DNA of 64,000 nt from contig NZ_JXTJ01000018.1 in assembly GCF_001509835.1 (NCBI RefSeq), positions 186,001 through 250,000 on the forward strand. The letters run 5' to 3'. Below, in pieces: positions 24,660-32,530 of this stretch. The translations under genes were made by a program, and so were the position numbers. The notes under the pieces were generated by a model. The model did no database searches, was not told the origin of the DNA, and worked only from the letters and a program-made list of their open reading frames with translations. Positions within the stretch are counted from its first letter, which is position 1; every line of letters begins with the position of its first letter. Origin of the DNA: Allobosea sp. WAO (GTDB lineage Bacteria; Pseudomonadota; Alphaproteobacteria; Rhizobiales; Beijerinckiaceae).

Positions 24660-25400
24660 TCAGCGATGCGTCAGCTGGCGGTTGAACAGCATCATCAGGC
24701 TGTTGCAGCTCACCGCGAAGACCGTCAGCAGCAGGGCGATCGCCATGATCGTGTCGATCTGGCCGAGATTGATCGCGCTGGTCAGAAGGAAGCCGAGGCC
24801 GCGCTGCGAGGCGAACATCTCGCCGATCAGCACGCCGAGCAGGGTCAGCGAGAAGCCGAGGCGCACGCCCGAGATGATCTCCGGCAGGATCGCCGGCAGG
24901 ATCACGGTGAAAGCCGATTGCGAGGGCGAGAGCCTCATCACCTGCGAGGTGCGGCGATAAACCGGTTTCATCTGCCGGATCGCGTTCATCGAGAACAGGG
25001 TGATCGGGATCAGCCCGTGCATGACGCCGAAGGCGATCTTGGCGGAGATGCCGAGGCCGAAGCAGAGCAGCACCAGCGGATAGAGCACGACCTTGGGGAT
25101 CGAGTAGAGCGTGGTCAGGATCGGCTCGGCGACATTGCCGGCGAGGCGCTGGACGCCGAGGACGATGCCGAGGCTGATGCCGCCGAGCAGCGACAGGGCG
25201 AAGGCGGCGACGAAGGCCCGCATCGTCTCGTTGATGTTCAGCCAGAACTCGCCGGTGCCGAGCAGCGAGCCGAGCTTGGCGACGGTCTGCAGCGGCGAGG
25301 CGATGGCGGAGGCGCCGACGAGGAGATGGAAGCCCTGCCAGAGCAGGATGAAGGTCAGGAGGACGATGAGGGTGCCGGCGAGTTTGGGCATGGCGGTCAC
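24660..25400 (-). CDS. NitT/TauT family ABC transporter permease (second)
   Basis: A 246-residue inner membrane permease of the SsuC/TauC/NrtB type with about six hydrophobic segments. The EAA-like loop that contacts the ATPase is visible near residue 150 (MRLSPSQSAFTVILPAILPEIISGVRLGF). It is the last gene of a four-gene operon and overlaps the first permease gene by 4 bp. Two different permease genes imply a heterodimeric channel, less usual for this family, where homodimers prevail. The substrate is not readable from the permease. Confidence 0.9.
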   Translation of the reverse strand: MTAMPKLAGTLIVLLTFILLWQGFHLLVGASAIASPLQTVAKLGSLLGTGEFWLNINETMRAFVAAFALSLLGGISLGIVLGVQRLAGNVAEPILTTLYSIPKVVLYPLVLLCFGLGISAKIAFGVMHGLIPITLFSMNAIRQMKPVYRRTSQVMRLSPSQSAFTVILPAILPEIISGVRLGFSLTLLGVLIGEMFASQRGLGFLLTSAINLGQIDTIMAIALLLTVFAVSCNSLMMLFNRQLTHR

Positions 25401-26143
25401 CGTTGGCGGCGCGCCTGGAGGCGCCGGTCGATCATGTTGAGGATCGTGTTGACGAAGGTGACGGTCAGAAGCACGAGCAGGATCAGCGCGTACATGTGCC
25501 CGTTCTCGAACAGGTTGTAGGCATAGGCGATGGCGTAGCCGATCCCGGCGCCGGAGAGGATGAACTCCGAGGCGATGACGCCGATGAAGGAATACGCGAC
25601 CGAGAGCTTCACGCCGGTGAAGAGATAGGGCAGCGTCGCCGGCAGCTCGATCAGGAGCGCGGTCTTGGCACGCGACATCCGGTAGATCTGCCCGGTCTTG
25701 CGCAAGACGCGCGGGATCCGGTCGAGCCCGTTCAGCGTCGCGGTGATCATCGAGACGACAGCGAGCAGCACGGCGATCGCGATGATCGAGGCCGAGCCGA
25801 CGCCGAAGAGCGTGATGAAGATCGGATAGAAGACGAAGGTCGGGACGGCATAATAGCTCGCCAGCAGCGGCTCGAGCGCGTCACGCAGCGCCGGCAGCGA
25901 GTAGATGATCAGGCCGGCCACGAAGCCGAGCAGGATCGAGAGCGCGGTCGAGATGGCGATGTTGGTGAAGGTCGTCCTGATATCGGCCGAGAACTGGCCG
26001 GTGCGCAGGATCTCGGCGAGCTCGACCACCATCTGCGAGGGTGCGAGCATCACCATGCGGGGGATGACGCCGATCCGGCAGAGCAGCTCCACCGTGAGGA
26101 CCATCGTCGCGACGACGATCAGGCGCAGCCATTTTTCCGACAT
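25397..26143 (-). CDS. NitT/TauT family ABC transporter permease (first)
   Basis: A 248-residue permease with about six membrane segments and the coupling loop YRMSRAKTALLIELPATLPYLFTGVKLS near residue 150. It starts 3 bp after the ATPase stop and ends in a 4-bp overlap with the second permease, so the two are probably made in equal amounts. Paired with its downstream neighbour it forms the membrane channel of the importer. Confidence 0.9.
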   Translation of the reverse strand: MSEKWLRLIVVATMVLTVELLCRIGVIPRMVMLAPSQMVVELAEILRTGQFSADIRTTFTNIAISTALSILLGFVAGLIIYSLPALRDALEPLLASYYAVPTFVFYPIFITLFGVGSASIIAIAVLLAVVSMITATLNGLDRIPRVLRKTGQIYRMSRAKTALLIELPATLPYLFTGVKLSVAYSFIGVIASEFILSGAGIGYAIAYAYNLFENGHMYALILLVLLTVTFVNTILNMIDRRLQARRQR

Positions 26144-26146
26144 GGC

Positions 26147-26992
26147 TCAGCTCTTTCCGGTCGACATGATCTTCAGCGCCTCGACGCGCAGCTTCTCCCA
26201 GAGCCGGGCTGTGATGTCGCCGAAATGCGGCGTCGAGACCACGCGGCTGTCGCGGTCGCGCTCCCAGCCGGTCTCGACGAAGTCGATGAAGGTGCCCGGC
26301 CTGGTCGATATGACGCCGACCCGGTCGGACAGCATCGCCGCCTCGTCGAGCGCGTGGGTGATCAGCAACACGGTGGCCGAAGTCTCGCGCCAGAGCCGCA
26401 GCAATTCGTCGCCCATCAGCAGGCGGGTCTGCTGGTCGAGCGCGCCGAACGGCTCGTCGAGCAGGATCAGCCTGGGTTGCATCACCAAGGTGCGGGCGAT
26501 GCAGACGCGCTGGCGCATGCCGCCGGAGAGCTGGGCCGGAAACGAGGCCGCGAAGTCCTTCAGGCCCATGAAGCCGATGGCATAATCGACGCGGCGCTTG
26601 ATCTCAGCCGGGTCGACGCCGGCGCGCCGGAGTCCGAAGGCGACGTTGTCGCGCACATTGAGCCAGGGGAAGGAGGCGTCCTCCTGGAAGACGACGCCGA
26701 CGCCGTCGGGCACGCCGTTGACCGGCTTGCCCTCGAAATGCGCCGTGCCAGCCTGCGGGGCGCTCAGCCCCGCAAGAATGTCGAGCAAGGTCGACTTGCC
26801 GCAGCCGGACGGGCCGACGACCGAGAAGAACTCCCCCTTGGCGAGGTCGAGATCGATCGGTCCCAGCGCGTGCAGTGTGGACTTCGGCAGCTGGAAGACG
26901 CGGGTGACGCCACGCAGCGTCGCATGGGCTTCAGCGGGCGCCGGCTGCTGTTTGAGTGTCACGACCTTGGCGCCCGTTGCTGCCGCGCTCAT
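26147..26992 (-). CDS. NitT/TauT family ABC transporter ATP-binding protein
   Basis: A 281-residue ATPase of the SsuB/TauB/NrtD group. Walker A is GPSGCGKST near residue 58, the Q-loop is VVFQED, the signature is LSGGMRQR, Walker B is LILLDEPFGALD, and the switch His is in LLITHALDEA. The ATG at 26992 overlaps the binding-protein stop as ATGA, which fixes the start; an upstream in-frame start would lie inside that gene. It powers import by the two downstream permeases. Confidence 0.92.
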   Translation of the reverse strand: MSAAATGAKVVTLKQQPAPAEAHATLRGVTRVFQLPKSTLHALGPIDLDLAKGEFFSVVGPSGCGKSTLLDILAGLSAPQAGTAHFEGKPVNGVPDGVGVVFQEDASFPWLNVRDNVAFGLRRAGVDPAEIKRRVDYAIGFMGLKDFAASFPAQLSGGMRQRVCIARTLVMQPRLILLDEPFGALDQQTRLLMGDELLRLWRETSATVLLITHALDEAAMLSDRVGVISTRPGTFIDFVETGWERDRDSRVVSTPHFGDITARLWEKLRVEALKIMSTGKS

Positions 26993-27966
26993 TGCTTGGC
27001 CTGCAGATCGGCAGGCAGGAAGGACTTGTCGAGGATCGTCGACCAGTCGATGTCGCTCTTGACCTCGCCGATCAGCTTCAGGCCCTCGACCATGCGGTTG
27101 AGCTCGGTGACGTTGAACTCGCCCTCGGACCACATCTTCGGGCCGATCATGTTGTCGACGGCTTCCTTGGCGACGGCGGGTTCGAGCTTGTAGAGCTTCT
27201 CGATGATCTTGGCGGTCTCGGCCGGGTCCTTGTAGATCGCCTGCACGCCGGCGCGGCGGCCGGCGATGATCGCCTTGAGCTTGTCGGGATTCTCCTGCGC
27301 GAACTTGCGGGTGGTGATGCCGACCGAGGTGGTCATCGGCTTCAGGATGTCGCCGGCCTTGTAGACGGTGCGGTACTTGTCCTTGCGGATGATCGAGAGC
27401 GGCTCGATCAGCACCGAGCCGACGATCGCGCCCTGCTCGAGCATGGTCAGAGCGGGAACATAGCCGCCGGCGGCGACGCGCTGGACCTTGCTCTGGTCGA
27501 TGCCCTTCTCCTTCAGGACCATCAGGAAGAGCATTTCGGAGACGGATTTCGGCGAGGTGATCGCGACCTTCTTGCCGACGAGGTCCTCGACGCTCTTAAC
27601 GTCGGAGTTCGGCATGGTGACCATCGAGGCCTCGGCGACGCTGCGCGTGCCGGTGTTGACGATGATCAGGTCGAGGCCCTGGGCCTTGGCGGCCAGCGCC
27701 GCGGAGACCGCGACCTCGCCATAGGGCGTCGCGCTGGCGAGGATGTTGCGCACCGTGGTGCCGCCGCCGCCGGAGCCGATGATGCCGGTGATGTCGATGC
27801 CGGCCTGCTTGAACAGGCCCTTTTCCATCGCGACCGCATAGGGGGCGCCGTAGAGGCTCGCGCCCCATTGCGTCACCGAAATCTCCTCGGCGCGCACCGG
27901 CGCCTGCAGGCACAGAGCCGCGACCGCAGCCGCCGCGAACTGCCGGATACCAAAGAAGCCCGTCAT
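26989..27966 (-). CDS. NitT/TauT family ABC transporter substrate-binding protein
   Basis: A 325-residue periplasmic binding protein of the SsuA/ThiY-like group. It has a signal peptide (MTGFFGIRQFAAAAVAALCL, cleavage near APVRAEE) and a type II binding fold with WGASLYGAPYAVAMEKGLFKQAG near the start and GSGGGGTTVRNILAS forming part of the ligand pocket. The ATG at 27966 is preceded by GGGAGAGAGGG and is preferred to an upstream ATG at 28041 that would overlap the operator. First gene of the importer operon. Known ligands of the family include sulfonates, nitrate, pyrimidines and aromatics. The shared operator with nicAB and the enamidase suggests nicotinate or a related pyridine. Confidence 0.88.
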   Translation of the reverse strand: MTGFFGIRQFAAAAVAALCLQAPVRAEEISVTQWGASLYGAPYAVAMEKGLFKQAGIDITGIIGSGGGGTTVRNILASATPYGEVAVSAALAAKAQGLDLIIVNTGTRSVAEASMVTMPNSDVKSVEDLVGKKVAITSPKSVSEMLFLMVLKEKGIDQSKVQRVAAGGYVPALTMLEQGAIVGSVLIEPLSIIRKDKYRTVYKAGDILKPMTTSVGITTRKFAQENPDKLKAIIAGRRAGVQAIYKDPAETAKIIEKLYKLEPAVAKEAVDNMIGPKMWSEGEFNVTELNRMVEGLKLIGEVKSDIDWSTILDKSFLPADLQAKQ

Positions 27967-28029
27967 CCCTCTCTCCCGATCAAGTCCATGCCTGCGATTG
28001 TTACCGTTCCGGCATGCTTCCAAATTTTC

Positions 28030-28073
28030 ATTTGTATACAAATAACGATCTCAGCATGCAGAAACCTTGTCAA
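28030..28073 (-). promoter_or_regulatory. ABC operon promoter with perfect 14-bp operator
   Basis: The perfect palindrome ATTTGTATACAAAT (28030-28043) lies 64 bp upstream of the binding-protein start. A minus-strand TTGACA (28073-28068) stands 34 bp away centre to centre, the spacing also found at 23113-23186 and near 21675-21718. The -10 between them is weak (GATCGT/ATCGTT region). The site would cover the start of transcription. Confidence 0.65.
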
Positions 28074-28152
28074 GCGGGTAAGTGCCCATAAAACGACGGC
28101 GGTCGGAGCGGATTTTGAGCGGCCGGTTTGGCCTGGCGCACAAGGCATCTAC

Positions 28153-28174
28153 GCCATATCGCGTGCGATATGGC
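28153..28174. repeat. 22-bp perfect palindrome in the 395-bp gap
   Basis: GCCATATCGC and GCGATATGGC flank a 2-bp GT spacer. It could be an operator or a short cruciform. Apart from this, the operator at 28030 and the site at 28312, the 27967-28361 gap holds no ORF that I believe: short frames on both strands lack family features and codon bias. Confidence 0.5.
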
Positions 28175-28311
28175 CTTGGATCGATGCAAAAAGCTCCTTT
28201 GGGCCGGCGCAGGGCGCACCGCCGGAATCGACATGCAGCAACGGGGCCAGCATCGGGGCCGCAATGGCGTCTGGCAAGCGCGAATGCCGCCGAGCGGCGG
28301 ATCCAATATTG

Positions 28312-28328
28312 TTCGTGTACGAATTATC
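28312..28328 (-). promoter_or_regulatory. isolated operator-like site TTCGTGTACGAA with adjacent GATAAT
   Basis: TTCGTGTACGAA (28312-28323) matches the motif found in front of nicA, the enamidase/fdxA pair and the ABC operon. On the minus strand GATAAT (28328-28323) directly precedes it, like a -10 box, but no -35 is evident. It may be an auxiliary operator about 280 bp upstream of the ABC operon, or mark a short leader transcript. Confidence 0.35.
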
Positions 28329-28361
28329 TTGCTGCAGGCGGGGCCGCTCGGCCGGGCCGGG

Positions 28362-28811
28362 TCAGCCGGCGGAGCTTGCCCGCAGCGTGACCCGATCGAG
28401 GGCATAGCCGGTGCGGGCGAGGCTGCGATCGTCGAAGGTCGCGATCGAGACCGGTTCGAGGTCGAGCAGGACCGAGGGCAGGCCGAGCTCAGCGGCGAGC
28501 GCGTTGGCGAAGCGCATCAGCGCTCGTGTCGGCACCGAACCGGGCAGGCGGGCGGTGGCGAGCTCGGTGATCTGCAAGGTCGCCTCGTCGCGCAGGGAGC
28601 GCAGTACGCAAAAGGCGAAGATCGCATGGACGCAGCCGCGCGCATCCTCGAGGATGACGAGACCGCGCCGGCCGTCCCTGCCGGCATAGGAGCGCAGATA
28701 GCGCGTCCACTGCGCCTTGCTCACATCGGGATGGAACATAGAGACGAGCTGATAGGCCCGGCCGGCTTCCGCGGGCGTGATCCGTCTTGCTTGCAGGATA
28801 TCGTCGCTCAC
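28362..28811 (-). CDS. GNAT-like hypothetical protein
   Basis: A 149-residue protein with weak GNAT character: EAGRAYQLVSMFHPDVSKAQW at the start, a central hydrophobic strand (CVHAIFAFCVLRSL), then ITELATARLPGSVPTRALMRFANAL in the position of the acyl-CoA loop. I chose the GTG at 28811 because AGGAAGGGAA stands just before it; an ATG at 28868 would overlap the FNR box. It is divergent from the fnrN-like gene across that box, so its expression may be oxygen-controlled. Function unknown. Confidence 0.55.
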   Translation of the reverse strand: MSDDILQARRITPAEAGRAYQLVSMFHPDVSKAQWTRYLRSYAGRDGRRGLVILEDARGCVHAIFAFCVLRSLRDEATLQITELATARLPGSVPTRALMRFANALAAELGLPSVLLDLEPVSIATFDDRSLARTGYALDRVTLRASSAG

Positions 28812-28867
28812 CTTGTTCCCTTCCTCCCAGGGCCGGCGGAGAGGACAGGTGCGGCAACCCGTCCGCA

Positions 28868-28881
28868 TTGATCAGGATCAA
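28868..28881. promoter_or_regulatory. FNR/FixK box TTGATCAGGATCAA
   Basis: A perfect TTGAT-N4-ATCAA anaerobox. It lies 57 bp upstream of the GNAT-like gene and 79 bp upstream of the fnrN-like gene, in the shared divergent promoter. It is the consensus of FNR, FnrN and FixK proteins and implies autoregulation or FixK control of fnrN. Confidence 0.85.
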
Positions 28882-28960
28882 TTACAGACCTACGCTTTGA
28901 TGCATGGCTCCTTCCGGTTTCGGCGGCACCGCGATGCGGGTCGCAGCGAGGTGAGACGCC

Positions 28961-29683
28961 GTGGATTGCAGTATTCTGGCCTGTGCCCAGCAACGCCCCC
29001 CGAAGGCGGGATGTCAGACTTGCGGCATTCGCCCGATGAGCATCTGCGCTTGCCTGGCCTCGGACGAGCTCGCTCTGCTCGACGCGCTGGCCCATCCGGT
29101 GACCTTCGGCGCCAAGGAAACGCTCTTCGTCCAGGGCCAGCCGGCCGAGGCGGTCTATAATCTCACCGGCGGCGCGGTGCGGCTCTACAAGCTCCTGCCC
29201 GACGGGCGCCGGCAGATCGTCGGCTTCGCCCTACCCGGCGATTTCCTCGGCCTAGCGATGCGCGATGCCTTCGGCTTCTCCGCCGATGCGATCGAGACCG
29301 TCACCGCCTGCGCCTTCCCGCGCTCGGCCTATTCGGCGCTGGTCGACGCCAAGCCGCATCTGCTGCGGCGCCTGCACGACTACGCCACGCATGAACTGAC
29401 CCTGGCCCAGGAGCAGATGCTGCTTCTCGGCCGGCGCAATGCCGAGGAACGGCTGGTCTGCTTCCTGCTGACCATGCGCGAGCGCTGGGCCAGGCTCGGG
29501 CGCTCCACGACGACGATCGAGCTGCCGATGAGCCGCCAGGACATCGCCGATTTCCTCGGGCTGACAATCGAAACGGTCAGCCGGACCTTCAGCAAGCTGG
29601 CCAGGAACCGCAAGATCCTGATCGTGCCGGACGGGGTGCGCCTGCTCGACCTCGAGGGCATGACGAGCCTGGCTGCGGCCTGA
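28961..29683 (+). CDS. fnrN: FnrN-type Crp/Fnr regulator with Fe-S cysteines
   Basis: A 240-residue Crp/Fnr regulator. The N-terminal C18-x2-C21-x7-C29 motif together with C117 gives the four ligands for the oxygen-labile [4Fe-4S] cluster of FNR/FnrN proteins. A cyclic-nucleotide-fold core follows. The C-terminal recognition helix is in SRQDIADFLGLTIETVSRTF, with the Glu and Arg residues that read TTGAT-N4-ATCAA boxes. Loss of oxygen stabilises the cluster and activates cytochrome cbb3 genes. Such a box stands in its own promoter, and another precedes ccoN, the next gene. Other Cys residues (C3, C8, C31) are not needed for this assignment. Confidence 0.9.
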   Translation: MDCSILACAQQRPPKAGCQTCGIRPMSICACLASDELALLDALAHPVTFGAKETLFVQGQPAEAVYNLTGGAVRLYKLLPDGRRQIVGFALPGDFLGLAMRDAFGFSADAIETVTACAFPRSAYSALVDAKPHLLRRLHDYATHELTLAQEQMLLLGRRNAEERLVCFLLTMRERWARLGRSTTTIELPMSRQDIADFLGLTIETVSRTFSKLARNRKILIVPDGVRLLDLEGMTSLAAA

Positions 29684-29826
29684 GCGGCCGGCCGGCGTGT
29701 CACCGCGCGGAGCGCCGGGTGCGGCTTTGCGCGCCGATTGCTGCGCCGCAAAATCGTCGCCGCGAGCACTGGCGTCCGAGCGCTTTTCCCTTTGATCGCC
29801 TCGCGCTTCCCGCTCTTCAGAAGCAG

Positions 29827-29840
29827 TTGATCTGCATCAA
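29827..29840 (+). promoter_or_regulatory. FNR/FixK box TTGATCTGCATCAA upstream of ccoN
   Basis: A perfect TTGAT-N4-ATCAA site 45 bp before the ccoN start, the usual place for activation of ccoNOQP under low oxygen. Confidence 0.9.
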
Positions 29841-29885
29841 GGCCAAATCCCGCACGGACGGGTAACCCCTCGGCAGGAGGCGCCT

Positions 29886-31577
29886 GTGTTGCGCCGCAGC
29901 GAGATGAAGGGGTGTCGCATGGCGGCGATTGGCTATCCGATCCGGCGGGCCACGGTGGGAGAGATAGGCGGGATGGTGCTCGCGGCCGCGTCCGTGCTGC
30001 CGCTGATTCTGATCGCTGCCATGACTGAGGACCGCGGGTATGCTTTCCATGCGGCCCTCGGGGCGCTGGCGGCGCTGGCGTCCGTATTCCTGATCGCGAA
30101 CCGCTGCTTCCGGCCCGGCCAGGTGCCGGCGCCGCAGGAGATCGGCGGCCGGCCGAACTACAATATGGAGCCGGTCAAGTTCGCGACCGTCGCCGCGATG
30201 GTCTGGGGTATCGCCGGCTTCACGGTCGGGCTGATCATCGCCCTGCAGCTCGCCTTCCCCGATCTCAATTTCGACCTGCCCTGGATCAATTTCGGCCGGC
30301 TGCGGCCGCTGCACACCTCGGCGGTGATCTTCGCCTTTGGCGGCAACGTGCTGATCGGCACCTCGTTCTACGTGGTGCAGCGCACCAGCCATGCCCGCCT
30401 CGCCGGCGATCTCTCGCCCTGGTTCGTGGTGCTCGGCTACAACCTCTTCATCGTCATCGCCGGCACCGGCTACCTGCTCGGCATCACCCAGAGCAAGGAA
30501 TACGCCGAGCCGGAATGGTATGCCGATCTCTGGCTGACCGCGGTCTGGGTCGTCTATCTCCTGGTCTTCCTTGGCACGCTCGCGAAGCGCAAGGAGCCAC
30601 ACATCTATGTGGCGAACTGGTTCTATCTCGGGTTCATCCTGACCATCGCCGTCCTGCATATCGGCAACAACGTCGCTTGGCCGGTCTCGATCCTGTCGCC
30701 GAAGTCCTACGGCCTCTGGTCGGGCGTGCAGGATGCGATGTTCCAGTGGTGGTACGGCCATAACGCGGTCGGCTTCTTCCTGACCGCCGGCTTCCTGGCG
30801 CTGATGTACTACTTCGTGCCGAAGCGGGCCGAGCGTCCGGTCTACAGCTACCGACTCTCGATCATCCACTTCTGGGCGCTGATCTTCCTCTACATCTGGG
30901 CCGGCCCGCACCATCTGCACTACACCGCGCTGCCGGACTGGGCGCAGACGCTCGGCATGACCTTCTCGATCATGCTGTGGATGCCCTCCTGGGGCGGCAT
31001 GATCAACGGGCTGATGACCCTGTCTGGCGCCTGGGACAAGCTGCGCACCGATCCGGTCCTGCGAATGATGGTCGTCTCGCTCGCCTTCTACGGCATGTCG
31101 ACCTTCGAAGGTCCGCTGATGTCGATCAAGGCGGTGAACGGGCTCTCGCACTACACCGACTGGACCATCGGCCATGTCCATTCCGGCGCGCTCGGCTGGG
31201 TCGCCTACATCTCCTTCGGCGCGATCTACTGCCTCGTGCCCTGGCTGTGGAACCGCAAGGAGCTGTATTCGCTCAAGCTGGTGAACTGGCACTTCTGGAT
31301 CTCGACGCTCGGCATCGTGCTCTACATCTCGGCGATGTGGGTGTCGGGGATCATGCAGGGCCTGATGTGGCGGGCCTACACCTCGCTCGGCTTCCTCGAA
31401 TACTCCTTCATCGAGACGGTCGCGGCGATGAAGCCCTACTACGTGATCCGCGCGATGGGCGGCGGCCTCTTCCTCGCCGGCGCGCTGATCATGGCCTTCA
31501 ACCTCTGGATGACGGTGAGGAGCGGCGCGCCGCAGCGCGAGCACGCGCCCGATCCGCAGCTCGTCCCCGCCCAGTAA
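29886..31577 (+). CDS. ccoN: cytochrome cbb3 oxidase subunit I
   Basis: A 563-residue heme-copper oxidase catalytic subunit with twelve or more membrane segments. LRPLHTSAVIFAFGGN holds the low-spin heme His. WWYGHNAVGFFLTAGF has a CuB His and the cross-linked Tyr region of cbb3 oxidases; GPHHLHYT has the two further CuB His; DWTIGHVHSGALGW binds high-spin heme b3. It reduces oxygen to water with high affinity and pumps protons. The GTG at 29886 has AGGAGG five bases before it. First gene of ccoNOQP. Confidence 0.96.
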   Translation: MLRRSEMKGCRMAAIGYPIRRATVGEIGGMVLAAASVLPLILIAAMTEDRGYAFHAALGALAALASVFLIANRCFRPGQVPAPQEIGGRPNYNMEPVKFATVAAMVWGIAGFTVGLIIALQLAFPDLNFDLPWINFGRLRPLHTSAVIFAFGGNVLIGTSFYVVQRTSHARLAGDLSPWFVVLGYNLFIVIAGTGYLLGITQSKEYAEPEWYADLWLTAVWVVYLLVFLGTLAKRKEPHIYVANWFYLGFILTIAVLHIGNNVAWPVSILSPKSYGLWSGVQDAMFQWWYGHNAVGFFLTAGFLALMYYFVPKRAERPVYSYRLSIIHFWALIFLYIWAGPHHLHYTALPDWAQTLGMTFSIMLWMPSWGGMINGLMTLSGAWDKLRTDPVLRMMVVSLAFYGMSTFEGPLMSIKAVNGLSHYTDWTIGHVHSGALGWVAYISFGAIYCLVPWLWNRKELYSLKLVNWHFWISTLGIVLYISAMWVSGIMQGLMWRAYTSLGFLEYSFIETVAAMKPYYVIRAMGGGLFLAGALIMAFNLWMTVRSGAPQREHAPDPQLVPAQ

Positions 31578-31589
31578 GGAACCTGTCCC

Positions 31590-32360
31590 ATGTCGAGCCT
31601 CGACGCCCCCAAGCAGGCGCCGCGCCAGTCGCTGTGGTCGAAGCACAAGATCTTCGAAACCAATTCGATCATCCTGGTGATCGGGGTGCTGATCGTGATC
31701 TCGATCGGCGGCCTGATCGAGATCGCGCCGCTGTTCTACCTGCGCAACACGATCGAGAAGGTCGAGGGCATGCGGCCCTACACGCCGCTGGAGCTCGCCG
31801 GCCGCGCGATCTATGTGCGCGAGGGCTGCTACAACTGCCACAGCCAGATGATCCGGCCGCTGCGCGACGAGATCGAGCGCTACGGGCATTACTCGCTCGC
31901 GGCGGAAAGCATGTACGACAAGCCCTTCCAGTGGGGCTCGAAGCGGACCGGGCCCGATCTCGCCCGCGTCGGCGGCAAGTACTCCGACGAATGGCAGCTT
32001 GCCCATCTCAATCGGCCGCGCGATCTCGTGCCGCAGTCGATCATGCCGGGGTATCCCTTCCTGGCGAAGACCGAGCTGAACTACAACGACATCGCCAACC
32101 ATCTGCGCGCCAACCGCGCCAGCGGCGTCCCCTACACCGACGAGATGATCGAGGACGCGAAGCGCGATCTCGAGGCACAGGCGACGCCTGACCATCCGCG
32201 CGCCGCCGAGCTGGAGAAGCGCTACCCGAAGGCGCAGATCCGCGACTTCGACGGCGACGGCCAGAAGATCAGCGAGGCCGATGCCCTGATCGCCTATCTG
32301 CAGGTGCTCGGCACGCTGGTCGACTTCAAGCTCTACGACGACAAGGCCAACATCCGGTGA
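31590..32360 (+). CDS. ccoO: cytochrome cbb3 oxidase subunit II (mono-heme)
   Basis: A 256-residue membrane-anchored cytochrome c. A single N-terminal transmembrane helix (SIILVIGVLIVISIGGLIEI) is followed by the heme site CYNCH near residue 80 and the axial Met region VPQSIMPGYPFL near residue 150. It passes electrons from CcoP to the heme-copper centre of CcoN. It follows ccoN by 12 bp and is full length for the family. Confidence 0.96.
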   Translation: MSSLDAPKQAPRQSLWSKHKIFETNSIILVIGVLIVISIGGLIEIAPLFYLRNTIEKVEGMRPYTPLELAGRAIYVREGCYNCHSQMIRPLRDEIERYGHYSLAAESMYDKPFQWGSKRTGPDLARVGGKYSDEWQLAHLNRPRDLVPQSIMPGYPFLAKTELNYNDIANHLRANRASGVPYTDEMIEDAKRDLEAQATPDHPRAAELEKRYPKAQIRDFDGDGQKISEADALIAYLQVLGTLVDFKLYDDKANIR

Positions 32361-32368
32361 GCACCGCC

Positions 32369-32527
32369 ATGACGACATCGACCTACACCTGGCTCGCTCA
32401 ATTCGCCCAGTCGACCGGCGTCCTCTACTTCATGGGCGTGTTCCTGGCGATCTGCGCCTACGCCCTCTGGCCGAGCAACCGCGCGCGCTTCGAAGAAGCG
32501 GCCCGCACCCCCCTGCGGGAGGACTGA
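32369..32527 (+). CDS. ccoQ: cytochrome cbb3 oxidase subunit IV
   Basis: A 52-residue single-span protein between ccoO and ccoP. It has QFAQSTGVLYFMGVFLAI as the membrane helix, then ALWPSNRARFEEAA and the end PLRED, as usual for CcoQ. The start is the ATG at 32369; a GTG at 32357 overlapping the ccoO stop is also possible and would add four residues. CcoQ is thought to stabilise the CcoN-CcoO-CcoP complex. It ends 3 bp before ccoP. Confidence 0.9.
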   Translation: MTTSTYTWLAQFAQSTGVLYFMGVFLAICAYALWPSNRARFEEAARTPLRED

Positions 32528-32530
32528 ACC

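Noticed and set aside
28128..28871. 247-codon plus-strand frame in the 28-kb gap
   Set aside because: Most of it overlaps the GNAT-like gene in antisense; it has no ribosome site or recognisable domain and crosses operator-like sites.
29817..32378. 853-codon minus-strand open frame through ccoN and ccoO
   Set aside because: Antisense shadow of cytochrome oxidase genes; composition rich in Arg/His/Asp without domains.
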